DNA of 64,000 bases from Whitmania pigra (taxonomy: Eukaryota; Annelida; Clitellata; Hirudinida; Haemopidae), in contig JAJTWR010000113.1 in assembly GCA_021613335.1 (NCBI GenBank), positions 2,089,001 through 2,153,000 on the forward strand, in the 5' to 3' direction. How positions within the stretch are numbered: position 1 is the first letter of the stretch; every line of letters begins with the position of its first letter. Under the pieces are notes generated by a model, which made no database searches, was not told the origin of the DNA, and was given only the letters and a program-made list of their open reading frames with translations. Below, piece by piece: positions 1 through 11,302 of the stretch. A program made the translations under genes and the position numbers.

Positions 1-3000
1 TCAATGACAACGGCCCCTTTAAACTCTTCAGCAATTGCTTCTATCTGAATCTGTGCATAACTAGGCAAGTTAACTTCATCATATAAAGCAAGTAATGTCT
101 ACTAATAGCATCTCTGGTAAACTTTGAATGACTATGACTAAACAACAAAACACTAACCCTGACGTTCCCCTCAAATTGGAATGTCTCAAAAACAACTGTT
201 GCAATTTCCCAATTATATCCAGTTGAAGTCACTAGAGTCATCAACTTCAAATCAGTGCCATCATATTTCTTGCCAGAGATGATGATTGAACTCTTGTCTG
301 GGAATTTGGAAGCAACCCTGTAGGAGAACATCAGGCAAGCCACAGGAGACCTCAGAGTAACTGGCCTGCTCATCATTAAGGCTCGAGAATGGTCTCCGAG
401 AATGGTTACAGCAGCCTTGTTTCGGCTTGGTTGCAAGTCTGAGATGGTAACGAAATACTATAAAATAATTTCCTTTACGATAACATAATATTATTTTCAC
501 AAAGACTTTGCGGAATGTCGCAGCTAATTGATGCTAAAGCTAAAATCTAAAATCAATTGATATGATCAACCAACAATAAATTAGCAGATTTCAACTTAAT
601 ACCATGGGGATGGATGAATGGAAGCATCGTCTCAATTAAAGTGAATCCACCCAGGAATTCCCAGGCACATGAGTTTAATTCGAAAACGCACGAGATGTCC
701 TCTGAAAGTGTTAAATTCATTACCATAACTAAGGTTCACAAGGTATTTAACATGACAATCACCATTACTGGAATACATCAAGACTTTCAATCGATACTTG
801 GAATTAGATGGTTTGAAAATTAGAATGCTCTAAGAAAATAACTGAGATTACCTAGTCATTTCATCAGCCATGTTCAGATTTTGCACCAAATTTAAGATTT
901 ATCAGCACGTCATTATCTAATATTTAACATTGCCAATCATTATTGGCATGCAGTTTGGCCAAATGGGTTACCTTCCTGCATACCGCGGTAATGGCAACAG
1001 TCATAATGTGTTGTGTTCGAAACCCGGCATGTAATGCCACAAACACCCTTGGAAAGAAGTGCTGTCTAAATGGTCTCAAGAAGTGCCTCTGACACTGTGC
1101 ATATGGATCTATATAAATGAAGTACAATGATGACAATAATTATTATAACATTCCCAGTATTCAAATTAAAGCAATATTTAAAATGTTAAAAAAATTACAA
1201 ATATTTAAGCCTACAACAGCCAAATGCATTAATGAAATTAAACTTAATATTATTAGTAGTAATGGCAATTGTGAACACACCTCCAGAACATAATCCAGGC
1301 ATTAAAAAGATGTCATCTATTGAAACTGAAGCACCTGCTTCCTGCTTCGACTCAAATGCAACCTGTATATCAATCCACAACAATGTGTTGATCATGCTCT
1401 CGAAAATCACTATAATTGAAAACAATGTAAAATGTCTATTTTCTCTTGTGCATTTGTTAATACAGTGGAACCCATTTATCTCGACCTCGGTTAAATTCCC
1501 TTTTTGTCTCAGCATTTCAAAAGGAGCAAGTGGATTAATGACTGAACACTCAAATACGCATAATTTTTTATACCTGATTAATTATGAGAATTGGATCAAT
1601 TGAATGATGAAACTGGGTGTTTTGGATATGTCTTCCAGACAAGACTATGGCATTTCAAGGGGAGGCCTGTTGGAGTGAGAAAAAAGTCAAAGGACCAACT
1701 TACAGTGTTAGTTGCTGCTAACATGGATGGAAGTCAAAAATGCCTTTGGTTGTTAGCATGCACGCATTGCTGTTATCAATATCAAATATCAGTTGCTGTT
1801 GTGTAAAAAAAATCCACCAATAACACCATGTACATTCCCATTTTTAAAGCACATTATGTATATATGGAGAAATATCAAGATCATGTTAATATATTGCCAC
1901 CATATTAGTTTTCAGTTATCTTGATCATTGGTTCTCTTGACGCTTTTTGACAAACCCTTATACCAGTGACATAACCGGGTTCGACTGTAATATGAATATT
2001 TGACTAAATATCTATTTTCTATTAGGCATTTGTTAAAATTAAAACTAATCATCAACAGCTAACAAATACAGTCTCAGTATCCTCTTCCAATTAAAAAAAC
2101 TCACGCCGATTGCAGATCCCCAACTTCCACTGAGTTGGATCTCACCCAATTTCCATCCATAACCGAAGTCCTCTCGGGTCATCCAGACCACGGTACCCTG
2201 ACCCGATGTGCCACTCGTCTTCACTTTTACCAGGAAGCTGTCGATTTTGCCATGCGTGAAGTACCAAAAAGACAGGCACTTGTTGGGGATGGATGGGTAA
2301 ATGGCAATTTCAAGATGCAGAGTGGAAGTTTCACCCATTGACTTCATGATGTGACCTTCTAATGGAGAATAAAAAGTAAAGTGATTATAATGATTATGAT
2401 GATGATAAGTAATAGCTCTCAGGTTCCATTTGTGAAGAAATGTGATTGTTGTGACTATATGATAAGTATGTTGTAAAGTATTTACATTGGAATTACATTT
2501 GTTCTTTTGCTTCTTTGATGACAACTATGCAATGGTGCTGGTGGGGGCCACTAGCATTAATGACGATAAAGTGCAGGTTGAAGTGCTGAGTGGGTTGCAT
2601 TCTATTGCAAGAGGTGATAATGGCAACAGTAGTAATGTGTTATGTTTGCAACCCAGTCTGCATTGTCAGGGTTTCCTACCCTTGGATAGGAGCACTACAA
2701 AAAGATTGATGATAGATCAGTTAAAAAGTGCTTTTATATCTTCTTTGGATTCATGAGGCACTTAAAAGATTGGTTAAACACAAAATACAAAAAAATAATA
2801 GCAATGTTGACCTTGAGACAATGTGGTGTGATCGTAGGGAGGCACTACGATGGCCTGTTCGCGAAACCAACTGCTTGATGTGAATGGAGTTAGAGCATCT
2901 TCAACTGAAGAAATCTTGAACTTCACTTTATCTTTCAAATACATAAGAACAAATTACGAATAAACAAAACCTCCAAACTATTTCTTTATCAACACACGAA

Positions 3001-3676
3001 GACCTCAAAAAAAAGTTATCATCATCTCATCTTTCATAATACAGAGTTGTGTTTACCTTCTCCAGAGCACTTAGCATGATCCTGTGAAACATCAGATGCA
3101 TCCTCGCATAAGGGCTTCTGACCACATAATTCCTCCTTTGAGATGCACTTTTGGGGAATGGTGAGGCAAGGAAGTGATGATGCCAGGTGACAAACGGGTG
3201 TGACACTTGCTGATTACATTATAAATTAATTTGATACTAATTGAATACAAGATTTACTAACCAATACAACTAAAAGTTGATGTCATATACTATGGATCCA
3301 ATTTTACAAACTTCTTTTACTTCTTATTATTGCAAATGTTTTATATAAATTGAGGATGTTTAAAAACTTTTGCAATTCATAAATACTTTTGGACTTTTCA
3401 GAGATTTCAAGGACACTGTAGAAGCCAAGGTCGGAACTGTAATCGGCACTCCTGAATGTCACAATGTATTTGTTCCTACCATTTAGAGGTACTGTAATTT
3501 TAATGGAATGAGTTGATGGATTTATGAAGGAATGCATAAGCCATAACTTTACCACAGAATGGCTGGAAAATGCTGACATTAGATGTTTTAACCCCATCCA
3601 TCCACCCATCTCCACAGAATTTCCCCATCCCCTCAAAATCCAGCCAATCATCACTGCAACCATCCGTCTGCTTCAA
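1..3676 (-). CDS. CUB/MAM domain extracellular protein, partial (3' end off left edge)
   Basis: This is a hand-spliced minus-strand gene with exons at 3676-3553, 3491-3387, 2358-2105, 1362-1281, 438-158 and 50-1. All junctions are GT-AG and all phases agree. The first two exons read as the C-terminal half of a CUB domain, with GCSDDWLDFEG, KFCG and, in the last strand, TFRSADYSSDLGFYSV. The next two form a MAM domain (CLSFWYF, then VAFESKQEAG and VSIDDIFLMPGLC). The last two form a second MAM domain (ACLMFSYRV, GYNWEIATVVF, then IQIEAIAEEFKGAVV), cut by the window edge. CUB and MAM domains are disulfide-bonded adhesion or recognition modules of secreted and type I membrane proteins. Neuropilins and enteropeptidase-like proteins combine them, but too little is present to name an orthologue. 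The 5' exons, with the signal peptide and the start of the CUB, were not found. An open stretch near 4603-4788 (minus) might hold part of the CUB but lacks a convincing splice model. Confidence 0.72.
935..1095. repeat. tRNA-like SINE fragment
   Basis: This lies in an intron of the CUB/MAM gene. It contains a box-B-like GTGTTCGAAACCCGG preceded by a box-A-like stretch. The segment AATGGCAACAGTNNTAATGTGTT recurs near 2615-2645, which suggests a dispersed short repeat. The assignment to tRNA-derived SINEs is inference from box spacing and recurrence. Confidence 0.35.
2560..2785. repeat. Diverged second copy of the 935-1095 short repeat
   Basis: It shares the GGCAACAGT..TAATGTGTT..GCAACCCAGTCTGCAT arrangement with the repeat at 935-1095, followed by a similar 3' region with AGGAGCACTACAAAAAG. 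It has no coding potential of its own. The overlapping short open frames on both strands look incidental. Confidence 0.3.
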
Positions 3677-5760
3677 CTGGAATCTGAAAGTCGTTGATAA
3701 AAGTTTTGATCTTTGTTCTTTTGTAATGCTTTTTATGCTGCATTCTCAAGGGTGGGTTCACCCAACAATTTATTTATTCTTGCTCCAGATAGTCAAACTA
3801 AAAATGTTTTTTATAACAAATAGTATTGTGTTAATTCATATTAATAAAAATATTTCATGCTATACATGAAGTTTATTCAATTGCAAATCTATTACTGGGC
3901 AAAGCCGGGTAAACAGCTAGTATTATAATAAATATAGATGGATGACCTGTTAATGTTAACTATTTAGAAATAGCAATCACAGCTTAGTTATACAAACAGA
4001 CACTTTCTTTTGTTTTAGAAATCATGTTTGAAATTATCATCTCAAAGTGCTCACTTGGTAAAGAGGAAGCAGAGATGTGAAGATATTGTGACCTTCTCAT
4101 CCACAAAAAATGAAAACCTGCAGGTCAACTTCTTGGTGTAGTTGAATGGAAAGTTTGGGGAGGAAAACCAGGTGGACTGAGAAGCAAGGAACGTTCGATC
4201 ACATTCCGCGGTGCCTGCAAACAAATAGGGGTGAGGCCATGCATGCCAGATGGTGATTACTCAGTATGGTGATGGGCACATGTCCTTGATCTTTTTTTTT
4301 TAATTTTTAGAAATTTTATTCAATAAAAAATCCTATTGTTATCGCTGCTCTTATATGCAAACATTTAAACTACAAAAGAAACTAAAATAAATAAAATAAC
4401 TCAAGGGTCAGGAAATGTACGCTTAAAGAAATACTTCTGTTGTCAGACTGATCCTCGTTAACAAATTAATCACAGGCATGGTCGTATGTGAGAAAAAAAA
4501 AACAAATGAATGATTAAAGAATACCAAGCAATATGTACAATTAATAAGATATGATGTATAATAGATAAAGAACATTGGAGGATCAAGAATTAAGTTGATT
4601 TTTTATTTGTAAGGGAACTGGAGAACATAACCCAAGACCATAACATTGAACGGAGCAGAGTTTGAAGGTAAATTTAGAAAATGAAAGACTACATTTATGG
4701 GTGTTACATCAAGAATGAGTGGGGTTGCTATAATTATTGCTGCCAGTGAAAAAAGCTGAAAATATCTTGGAGAATATATATCTTGCACTATAATTTAAAA
4801 GAACATAATAAAAAAATCTTGTATACTGTTAATGTTAAAATGATTAATATTTAATAATTTTAAAAAATCTAAATTTTTTTGAGATAAAAATAATAACAAG
4901 CAAATAATTCAATTAATATGCTATTGTAAAATGTTTAACCTCTGTAAATATGAATGCTAGGTGTAGACCCACACAATGTTACAGAAAGTTAGATAGGGGT
5001 AAGAAATTAATGCTTGATGAACTCTTGAACTCACTCACCAATATTATTTTATATATTATATTATTTTAAATTATTTTATTCGATTTTTAAGCTGCTTAAA
5101 AACATAAACTGAATAATTTGCACGATCATCAAGCAAATAGATAATGAAATAAATAAAAAAAAACAGCTTTAACACAGTGCAATTCATCTTACAATGTGAC
5201 CACAAGATTAAATCCTGTACAAATTAGTAAATGTCAAAGCATTTGATTCATGACAATTTCAAAATGTAATACATATAATATACTACATAATGTATAAACA
5301 ATGAATTAATGTTATTTAACAGATCACCTTACGAGTTGTTCATCAAACAAAATTGCTTTATCCAAAATCAATTTTAGGAAAACTATAAGCTGCAGTTCAA
5401 AAGGCAAAACGTTTTACTAAATCCAACAAGGATAGTTAAAATTAAGATTCTTATTCATTATCTCTCATAAATAGTAGACACCATCGAAGTAACCCTTTAG
5501 AAATCAAAGCAATTCTTCCTACAGAAAAACGCAAGAAAACATCAAAGTAACTTACTCGAAAGAAATGAAAGCTGAGTCAAGCTGCAATCGCTTAATATAA
5601 ATAGCGCCACTAAGGCAAAAGTAAAATATGTCGACATTTTCGGAGCATCCTTATCGTTCAGGTGTAAACACAAAATATCCTATATCCAAACTTGCATAAG
5701 GCAAGCAGGGCGAAAAGTTACTCATGCAAAGCTATCGAACGTTAAAAGCGCCATCAGACA
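3677..5760. other. Gene-poor stretch, no confident gene
   Basis: No exon chain could be supported here. A motif reading GGGCAAAGCCGGGTAAACAGCTAG near 3897 resembles termini of dispersed retroelements. A minus-strand open frame at 4603-4788 could be an upstream CUB exon of the gene at 1-3676, but no donor or acceptor pair closes it in the right phase. The rest is AT-rich with homopolymer runs. Confidence 0.4.
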
Positions 5761-5769
5761 CTAAACCGC

Positions 5770-6510
5770 CTTAATTCAACAGCAAAAAAACGTTGCTCGC
5801 ACTTTACTTTTTAACTTAAACTTAAATTTTTCGACTTAGATCTCATTCTAAAGAGATATATTCCAACTTTATCACATTACCAAACTCTTTGCGATAAAAC
5901 CTATAATTTTCAAGATATTCACGCTCTAACATTGCCACTAAACTAAGCCTAGAAAGATAGAATTAATTCAACTGCAAAAAACCGTCACTTAGGATAAACT
6001 AAATTTTTCGACTAAGGTCTCATTCTGAAGAGATATCATCTACCTGTCCAACATTTCCAACCCCTTTGCCACCAGACTTATTTGTCAAGTTATTTTATGC
6101 TCAAACATTACACATTGTCTCGGAAAACAGCCTTATTTCAACGGCAAAAAACGCCACTTAGACTTAACTAAATTTTACGACTAAGGTCTCCTTCTCAAGA
6201 TACATCATCTATCTTTGTAACATTTCCAACCCCTTCGCCATCAGACACTTAATTTTCAAATTATTTACAGGTACGTAATATGGGGAGAAGGGGGAAAGAG
6301 CTTCCCCCCCTGGAAAAAGCTGAGATGACGTCCCTGGTTATTTACACTCAAATTTTAGGCATTATCTCGGAAAACAGCCTTATTTCAACGACAAAACACC
6401 GTTACTTAGTCTTAACTAAATTTTACGGCTAAGGTCTCATTCCCAAGATATCTTTATCATCTATCTTTATCACATTTCCAACCCCTTTGCCATCAGAATT
6501 TTATTTTTGA
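5770..6510. repeat. Four diverged tandem copies of a ~170 bp unit, one split by a small insertion
   Basis: The marker phrases CGACTAAGGTCTCATTC and ACATTTCCAACCCCTTTGCCA (or close variants) recur at about 5834, 6011, 6177 and 6425. The first three copies are spaced about 177 and 166 bp apart. The last interval is about 248 bp because a ~70 bp G-rich/C-rich sequence (about 6271-6341) is inserted and flanked by TTATTTACA-like repeats. That insert ends GACGTCCCTGG, matching the terminus of the hAT element at 53377-54507. No open reading frame is conserved across units. Confidence 0.7.
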
Positions 6511-6675
6511 TTGGGGATCGACTTCAAAAGATCGAAATGTTGTCAAGGACACCGCAATTTAACACCAGCGTCGGGCAGCAAAAAGTTAAAGTTGCTAAGT
6601 AACTAAACATAATTACAACTGTTTTTATAAACACACTTCCTTAACTAGTTCATGTTCAGGGTTTCCCCATGATAG

Positions 6676-6690
6676 CATTCCTTCACGAAT

Positions 6691-6721
<31 letters not shown>

Positions 6722-6836
6722 TTTGATTATAGTCCGTTGCATAACTCAGATGATTTGGACTTCATTTCCTTCAGGAATTTATTTATTTATATTTATTTAT
6801 TTGATTATAGTCCGTTGCATAACTGAGATGATTTGG
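6676..6836 (-). mobile_element. Two short LINE 3' ends inserted in tandem at one target
   Basis: Each unit reads, on the plus strand, (TTTA)n then GATTATAGTCCGTTGCATAA then AGATGATTTGGACTT. The reverse complement matches the 3' terminus of the twin-primed LINE at about 52014-52067. The target-like phrase ATTCCTTCACGAA occurs before the first unit, between the two (TTTCCTTCAGGAA) and after the second (TTTCCTTCACGAAGG). This is what two severely 5'-truncated insertions into one site would leave. Confidence 0.65.
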
Positions 6837-6839
6837 ACT

Positions 6840-7379
6840 TGAACTCCACCTGCCCAGGGTGAGGAATTTCCTTCACGAAGGTTCCCGTCGTCTTATATAC
6901 CCATGCAGCCAAGGCAGATTAAACGCATTCCTTCTTTCTCCATTCGCAAACCAACACCTCATTAATGTTGAACTCCCGAGCAGCTGCTCTGCTACCTTTG
7001 TCTTTTGCCATAGAAACGACTTGAAGTTTATTGGCAACGAGTTACGTTTATCATCCACTTTCTTAACGATGTCGATATTTCAATCAAGAACACTTCTATC
7101 TATATATCACTGTATCTGCACCGGCCGCTCAGCCAACTGAAGATTTTTTGACAACATTAAATATGATTGTTTTTTATATTAGAAACTGCTTCAATTTAAT
7201 ATTTTAATATATATAATTATAATTTAAATGTTAAATTTCTTTAGCCAAAAGAAAAAATTGCGTCTATTGGTACGTGTTATAATAGTTTGAGTGTTTTATA
7301 AGTGCTTTTTGACATAAATTGGAAAAATTGCATGTTATATTCGTCCGCGTGTTAAATTCGTCTGTGTGTTAATTTCGTG
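6840..7379. other. AT-rich intergenic stretch, nothing recognised
   Basis: Two overlapping short open frames on opposite strands (6859-7140 and 6873-7058) show no recognisable domain. I see no splice-compatible exon, RNA gene or repeat boundary here. Confidence 0.4.
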
Positions 7380-8113
7380 AAAATACGGTAGTTCATCCAG
7401 TCCTTCAACGATAGCTTTGACTGCTTCTGATCGTGCGCTCCAACGTGTTTCAGGCTCCCTCTTTACGCTTTTATGGGCAGAGCTGTTTTAACTTGTCTGC
7501 AGTGAGTGGCAGACGTATGATACGTATGATGTAGCCGCTGCCAGTGGCGCAACTAGGGGGGGGCAGGGGGGGGCGCAAGCCCCCCCCAGGCCTAATAGGA
7601 GAGACCCTGCAATTTTTCCAAATCCGATCAGTTTTTTTTTGGTGGGGGGGGGGGTAAGGGGATTTAACTGGTTTGAAACTTTGAGACAGAAGATAGTCAA
7701 ACTCATTAATAAATTATTAAAGATACAAAAAAAGACTGCAGACTTATAAATAAAAACTTATAATAATAATCAGTTCTATCTTTAATTCTTTATTAATTAA
7801 AATTAGTAGTATTGATTTGAACAGTTTCAAAAATTTTTCGACTGCGTCGGGCTTTTCTAAACTTGAGCCCCCCCCAGCATTTTTCGCTGGTTGCGCCCCT
7901 GGCCGCTGCGGTCATTTTGTGACAGATTTATTACCCTTGTTAAGTTATTATAATATAATGTTACAATACGAACATAAAAAGCCTCATTATGGCGCCCCCG
8001 CACCAAAAAAAGTAATGTTTTATTAACGTCCGTTTCATATCTAGATGATTAGTACGGACGCCCACGCACCTTTCGCCCGGGGACATATATACCCTTCCCC
8101 CCCCAGTTAAGCC
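7380..8113 (-). mobile_element. Deleted hAT element related to the one at 59193-61426
   Basis: The left part (about 7388-7478) matches a stretch of the hAT transposase gene at about 60361-60455, including TTCATCCAGTCCTTCA and CAACGTGTTTCAG. The right end carries CGCCCGGGGACAT followed by a C-rich run, like the terminal region of that larger element. Most of the transposase is deleted. A 360 bp non-autonomous hAT is nested inside at 7542-7901. Confidence 0.55.
7542..7901. mobile_element. Non-autonomous hAT (MITE) with 8 bp target duplication
   Basis: The ends are CAGTGGCGCAAC... and ...GGTTGCGCCCCTG, forming short terminal inverted repeats. Both sides are flanked by GCCGCTGC (7534-7541 and 7902-7909), the 8 bp duplication expected of hAT transposition. 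The interior matches the two edges of the larger hAT copy at about 45868-46983, so it looks like an internal-deletion derivative of that family. Confidence 0.85.
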
Positions 8114-8790
8114 ACTGTGACATACTTTTAGGAGTTCTCATAACGTAATTTCAGCTTTTTTCAAGAGGCTGATTGAGAAATGGTAAGCTGGCTGTTTAAT
8201 TTAAACAAAATAGGTAGCAGTTCACTTTGCATCCTGACCAGTGCAAAAGCTATGAGGTCTAATACTTTAAAAGAATTATCTTTAACATGTGTATGATAAT
8301 ATCATCTACATAAGTATGTAAAGCCTCTTTTGCACGAAAGTTCAAAAGACGTGGGGAACATTTGTACGTTAGGCAATAAAGTCATATGATGACAGTCATA
8401 TTCACAAACGTTAAATTTTTAGCAATTATAATATTATATATGGCGTAGCATATAACATACGTAATATAATATACTATTACAACTATAAATATAAATTTGC
8501 ATGACAATAATTCTACTTCTGACACCAGCGTTTATTCACAAATAAAAATTTTATTTCTTTAAATGTCCTGACTGTGAATAATTGTGTTATTTATTTTATT
8601 TTTGTCTCGTGGAAGTGTGAATCAATGTAATGCGACGGATTTCTTCTTCTGCCTTGTAGCCGCGCGTGTCGATAATTGGTGGTGGAGGAAGACATTTGCA
8701 TGTTTAATTAGTTCACTAAGTTGGCTCCAATAACTAGTTTGATCTAGTTGAATGTTTGAACTAGTTGATCTCTGTCAGAAACTGTAAGGA
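8114..8790. other. Intergenic, nothing recognised
   Basis: AT-rich sequence with no open frame longer than about 60 codons that carries a motif. It leads into the piggyBac remnant and may include its left untranslated end, but no left TTAA-flanked terminus could be identified. Confidence 0.35.
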
Positions 8791-8793
8791 AAG

Positions 8794-9732
8794 TATGAAT
8801 CGAAATGCCGAATTGACAATAGATGAACATTTCATTGCATTTCGTGGTAACTGCCTTTTTAGGGTTTATATGCCAACAAAACCGGGTAAGCTTGGTATCT
8901 GGCGGACAATAGTAATTCAAATGCAGTAAACCTTCAAGTCACCGAACGAGGCCCTGGTGGCCAGAGAGAACAACATCAAGGTGCTAGAGTTGTGAGAGAT
9001 CTTATTATTGTGCTTCAGGGTGGATATAGCATTACCACTGATAATTTCTTCACTGGTGTAGAACTACCTAAAAAATTGAAACAGAAAAACTGTACACTTC
9101 TTTTTACAATGAGACAAACAAAAAAAGATTTACCACAAGCTTTGCGTGAAATCAAAAGTCGCTCAGTACATTCTTCCAAGTTTATGCATTATGAGGGACT
9201 GACAATGGTCTCAAACATACTTTGTTCTTCTGTCTTCTCAGCATCAAGGTGCAAAAATTGAAAAACAAGAGCATGATTTCAAGCCACAAATGATTGTAAT
9301 CTTAGATTGTAATAAAACAAAGGGTGTTGTGGATACGCTAGATAAACTTGTGCGTGAAACATTCATGTCTGATTTAGTACATATCATACTAACTAATAAA
9401 CATTCATTTATAAATAAATGTTCAAAAATATCATTTTTAGTTAAATATGTACAAAATATTAGCATTTGTTTATTTTAAAACAAATATTAAAACACAACCC
9501 TATTGTAAAGCGTTATTCATCACAGCAGTTCCATGTTTATAAGCATTGCTGTATGGCGATATGGAATAAATGTTCTATGAACACTATGCTATTATGTTAT
9601 CTCAACCTATGCAAAGTGATATGTAAATTAGTTTTATTAAAAATCGCTCAGTAACAATAAATGTTTTGGGGTACACTTGTACAGTTAAAACTGGAAGTTT
9701 TTTTACCTTAGGCATCTGAGGGTTAACTACAA
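8794..9732 (+). pseudogene. piggyBac transposase pseudogene with right terminus
   Basis: Three separated reading-frame blocks match the DDE catalytic region of piggyBac transposases. They are LTIDEHFIAFRGNC.FRVYMPTKPGK (about 8812-8890), GYSITTDNFFTGVELPKKL (about 9022-9075) and VILDCNKTKGVVDTLDKLVRE (about 9296-9360). Stops and frameshifts separate them, so the gene is dead. Past the coding remains, CCTTAGGCATCTGAGGGTTAA near 9709-9730 reads in reverse as TTAACCCTCAGATGCC, which fits a piggyBac terminus abutting its TTAA target. The N-terminal half and the left terminus are missing. Confidence 0.8.
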
Positions 9733-9734
9733 AA

Positions 9735-9935
9735 GATATTGACTTTTCAGGTTGGCATGTAATTTATCGACTGACTAGCAGCAAATGCGAGCTTCACAAA
9801 GTGAATCAGGCACTTTGAGAAATTACCACTCATCAAGTTCCTCAGTTCGTCTTTCTTTTGATCCTTCCCTTAGTTCAGGTTGCAATGTAAACAATGAAGA
9901 GTTTGATCTGGAGTTCCAATTTATAATAGCCTATC
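9735..9935. repeat. Dispersed repeat shared with 56415-56580
   Basis: The phrases ACTTTTCAGGTTGGCATGTAAT, CAAAGTGAATCA and TTTCTTTTGATCCT..CCT.AGTTC recur in the same order near 56430-56560. Neither copy is coding. It may be the terminal portion of an unrecognised transposon. Confidence 0.5.
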
Positions 9936-10867
9936 GATGGTTAAGTACATGAAACTAAATTCATGTCTTCTCACTATTGTTCAACACAAAACCTCTCGAT
10001 TATCTATGCGGAACAATGTATCGAACTGTTTTGATGAGTTTTATGTTTGGGCGCCGGGCTGTTTTAATCAGGCATTGTCATTTTCTATTTTTTCTCAACT
10101 AAAATCGTAAAAATCCTTATCATTTAACCATCAGTCAACTAAAAGACAAAGAAGTGAAAATATCTTAAATTTATTGTTACATTTGGTGAACATTAGGAGT
10201 GTGTGTGTATTTTATTAACATTCATTTCATAACTATATTAGGACGGTTAGCGTTAAGTTTAACGTTAGAGACGTGATATTAGCTAGACAGGAGTTTGCCG
10301 ACTCCTGCTGTATATATAAACAATATATACTTAATAGACAAAACTGAATTGAAACAAAAATTTTTTTGTTTCTTTTTCGTTTCCAAAACAAATTTCGACC
10401 AAAAACGAATATGAACTGATAAATAATTTTCCTAGTGGGACCCAAAACGAAATGACGCCGTAAATGACAAAGTCACTATTCGGCGTCGAAAACCTAATTC
10501 GGTAGGTCTCTACTTGCCATACTGCGGCGACTACCAACAACAACATTGATTAGACTACCTTTCACTCATGATTCATTGTTACAGTTATGTCTTTCACTTC
10601 TAAATATTAGAAGATTTATATTTAAAATCTTTTTACGAACATCCCACACTTGCAAGATTTAGCGATGTCGTATTTAAATGTGAAAACATGAGACATATCG
10701 CCATGTTTTTAACTTATTTATTTTGTAACATTATTTGAGTTTCTAAACATTGCAACAGTTTCAGTGAGATGGCAGTGCTTGCTAAATTCAAGATGGCAGC
10801 AACCAACAAACGTACTAGCAAACATAAACTTAATATACAACAAGAGATGTGAACGCATCCTTATATT

Positions 10868-10868
10868 G

Positions 10869-10921
<53 letters not shown>
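10868..10921. repeat. (AT)n microsatellite
   Basis: About 25 uninterrupted AT dinucleotides. The minus-strand open frame across it, rich in isoleucine and tyrosine, is an artefact of the repeat. Confidence 0.9.
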
Positions 10922-10923
<2 letters not shown>

Positions 10924-11239
10924 ATATTTGCACAATGTAAAACATCAAATAACGTAATTAGTTGGCTGTACCGAGTTCCGACCACAGTTGCTACTTTGTA
11001 TCCAGCCAGCCTGCAAGCCAGTCGCTAAACGTCCAACTAAGGCCGCAAGAATCTCTGCCATCCAGCAAACGGCCCGATGCAACATCAGGCGTTATGCAAT
11101 AGCCAAAAAATGCTTGCACAATAAAAAGCATTTTGCTCAAATTTATATGTGGAGTTAGGGGTCACACAATATGTCTTTAACAAATATTTAAATATATATA
11201 TATTACTAAATATTAAATTCTCATTGTCTTAGACTAACC

Positions 11240-11302
11240 CTGGTTAAAACGTCAGGCAACCCCAAGAGGGTCGCGACCCACAGATTGAGAACCGCTGGCT
11301 TA
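11240..11302. mobile_element. hAT terminus fragment
   Basis: The sequence GGGTCGCGACCCACAGATTG followed by AGAACCGCTGG resembles the right end of hAT elements whose termini read CAGAGGTTCTCAACCTGTGG. The left end was not found, so this is a truncated copy. Confidence 0.45.

Noticed and set aside
4603..4788. Upstream CUB exon of the left-edge gene
   Set aside because: The translation is only vaguely CUB-like and no donor/acceptor pair closes the phase to the exon at 3676.
10718..10948. Isoleucine/tyrosine-rich small protein
   Set aside because: Translation of the (AT)n microsatellite.
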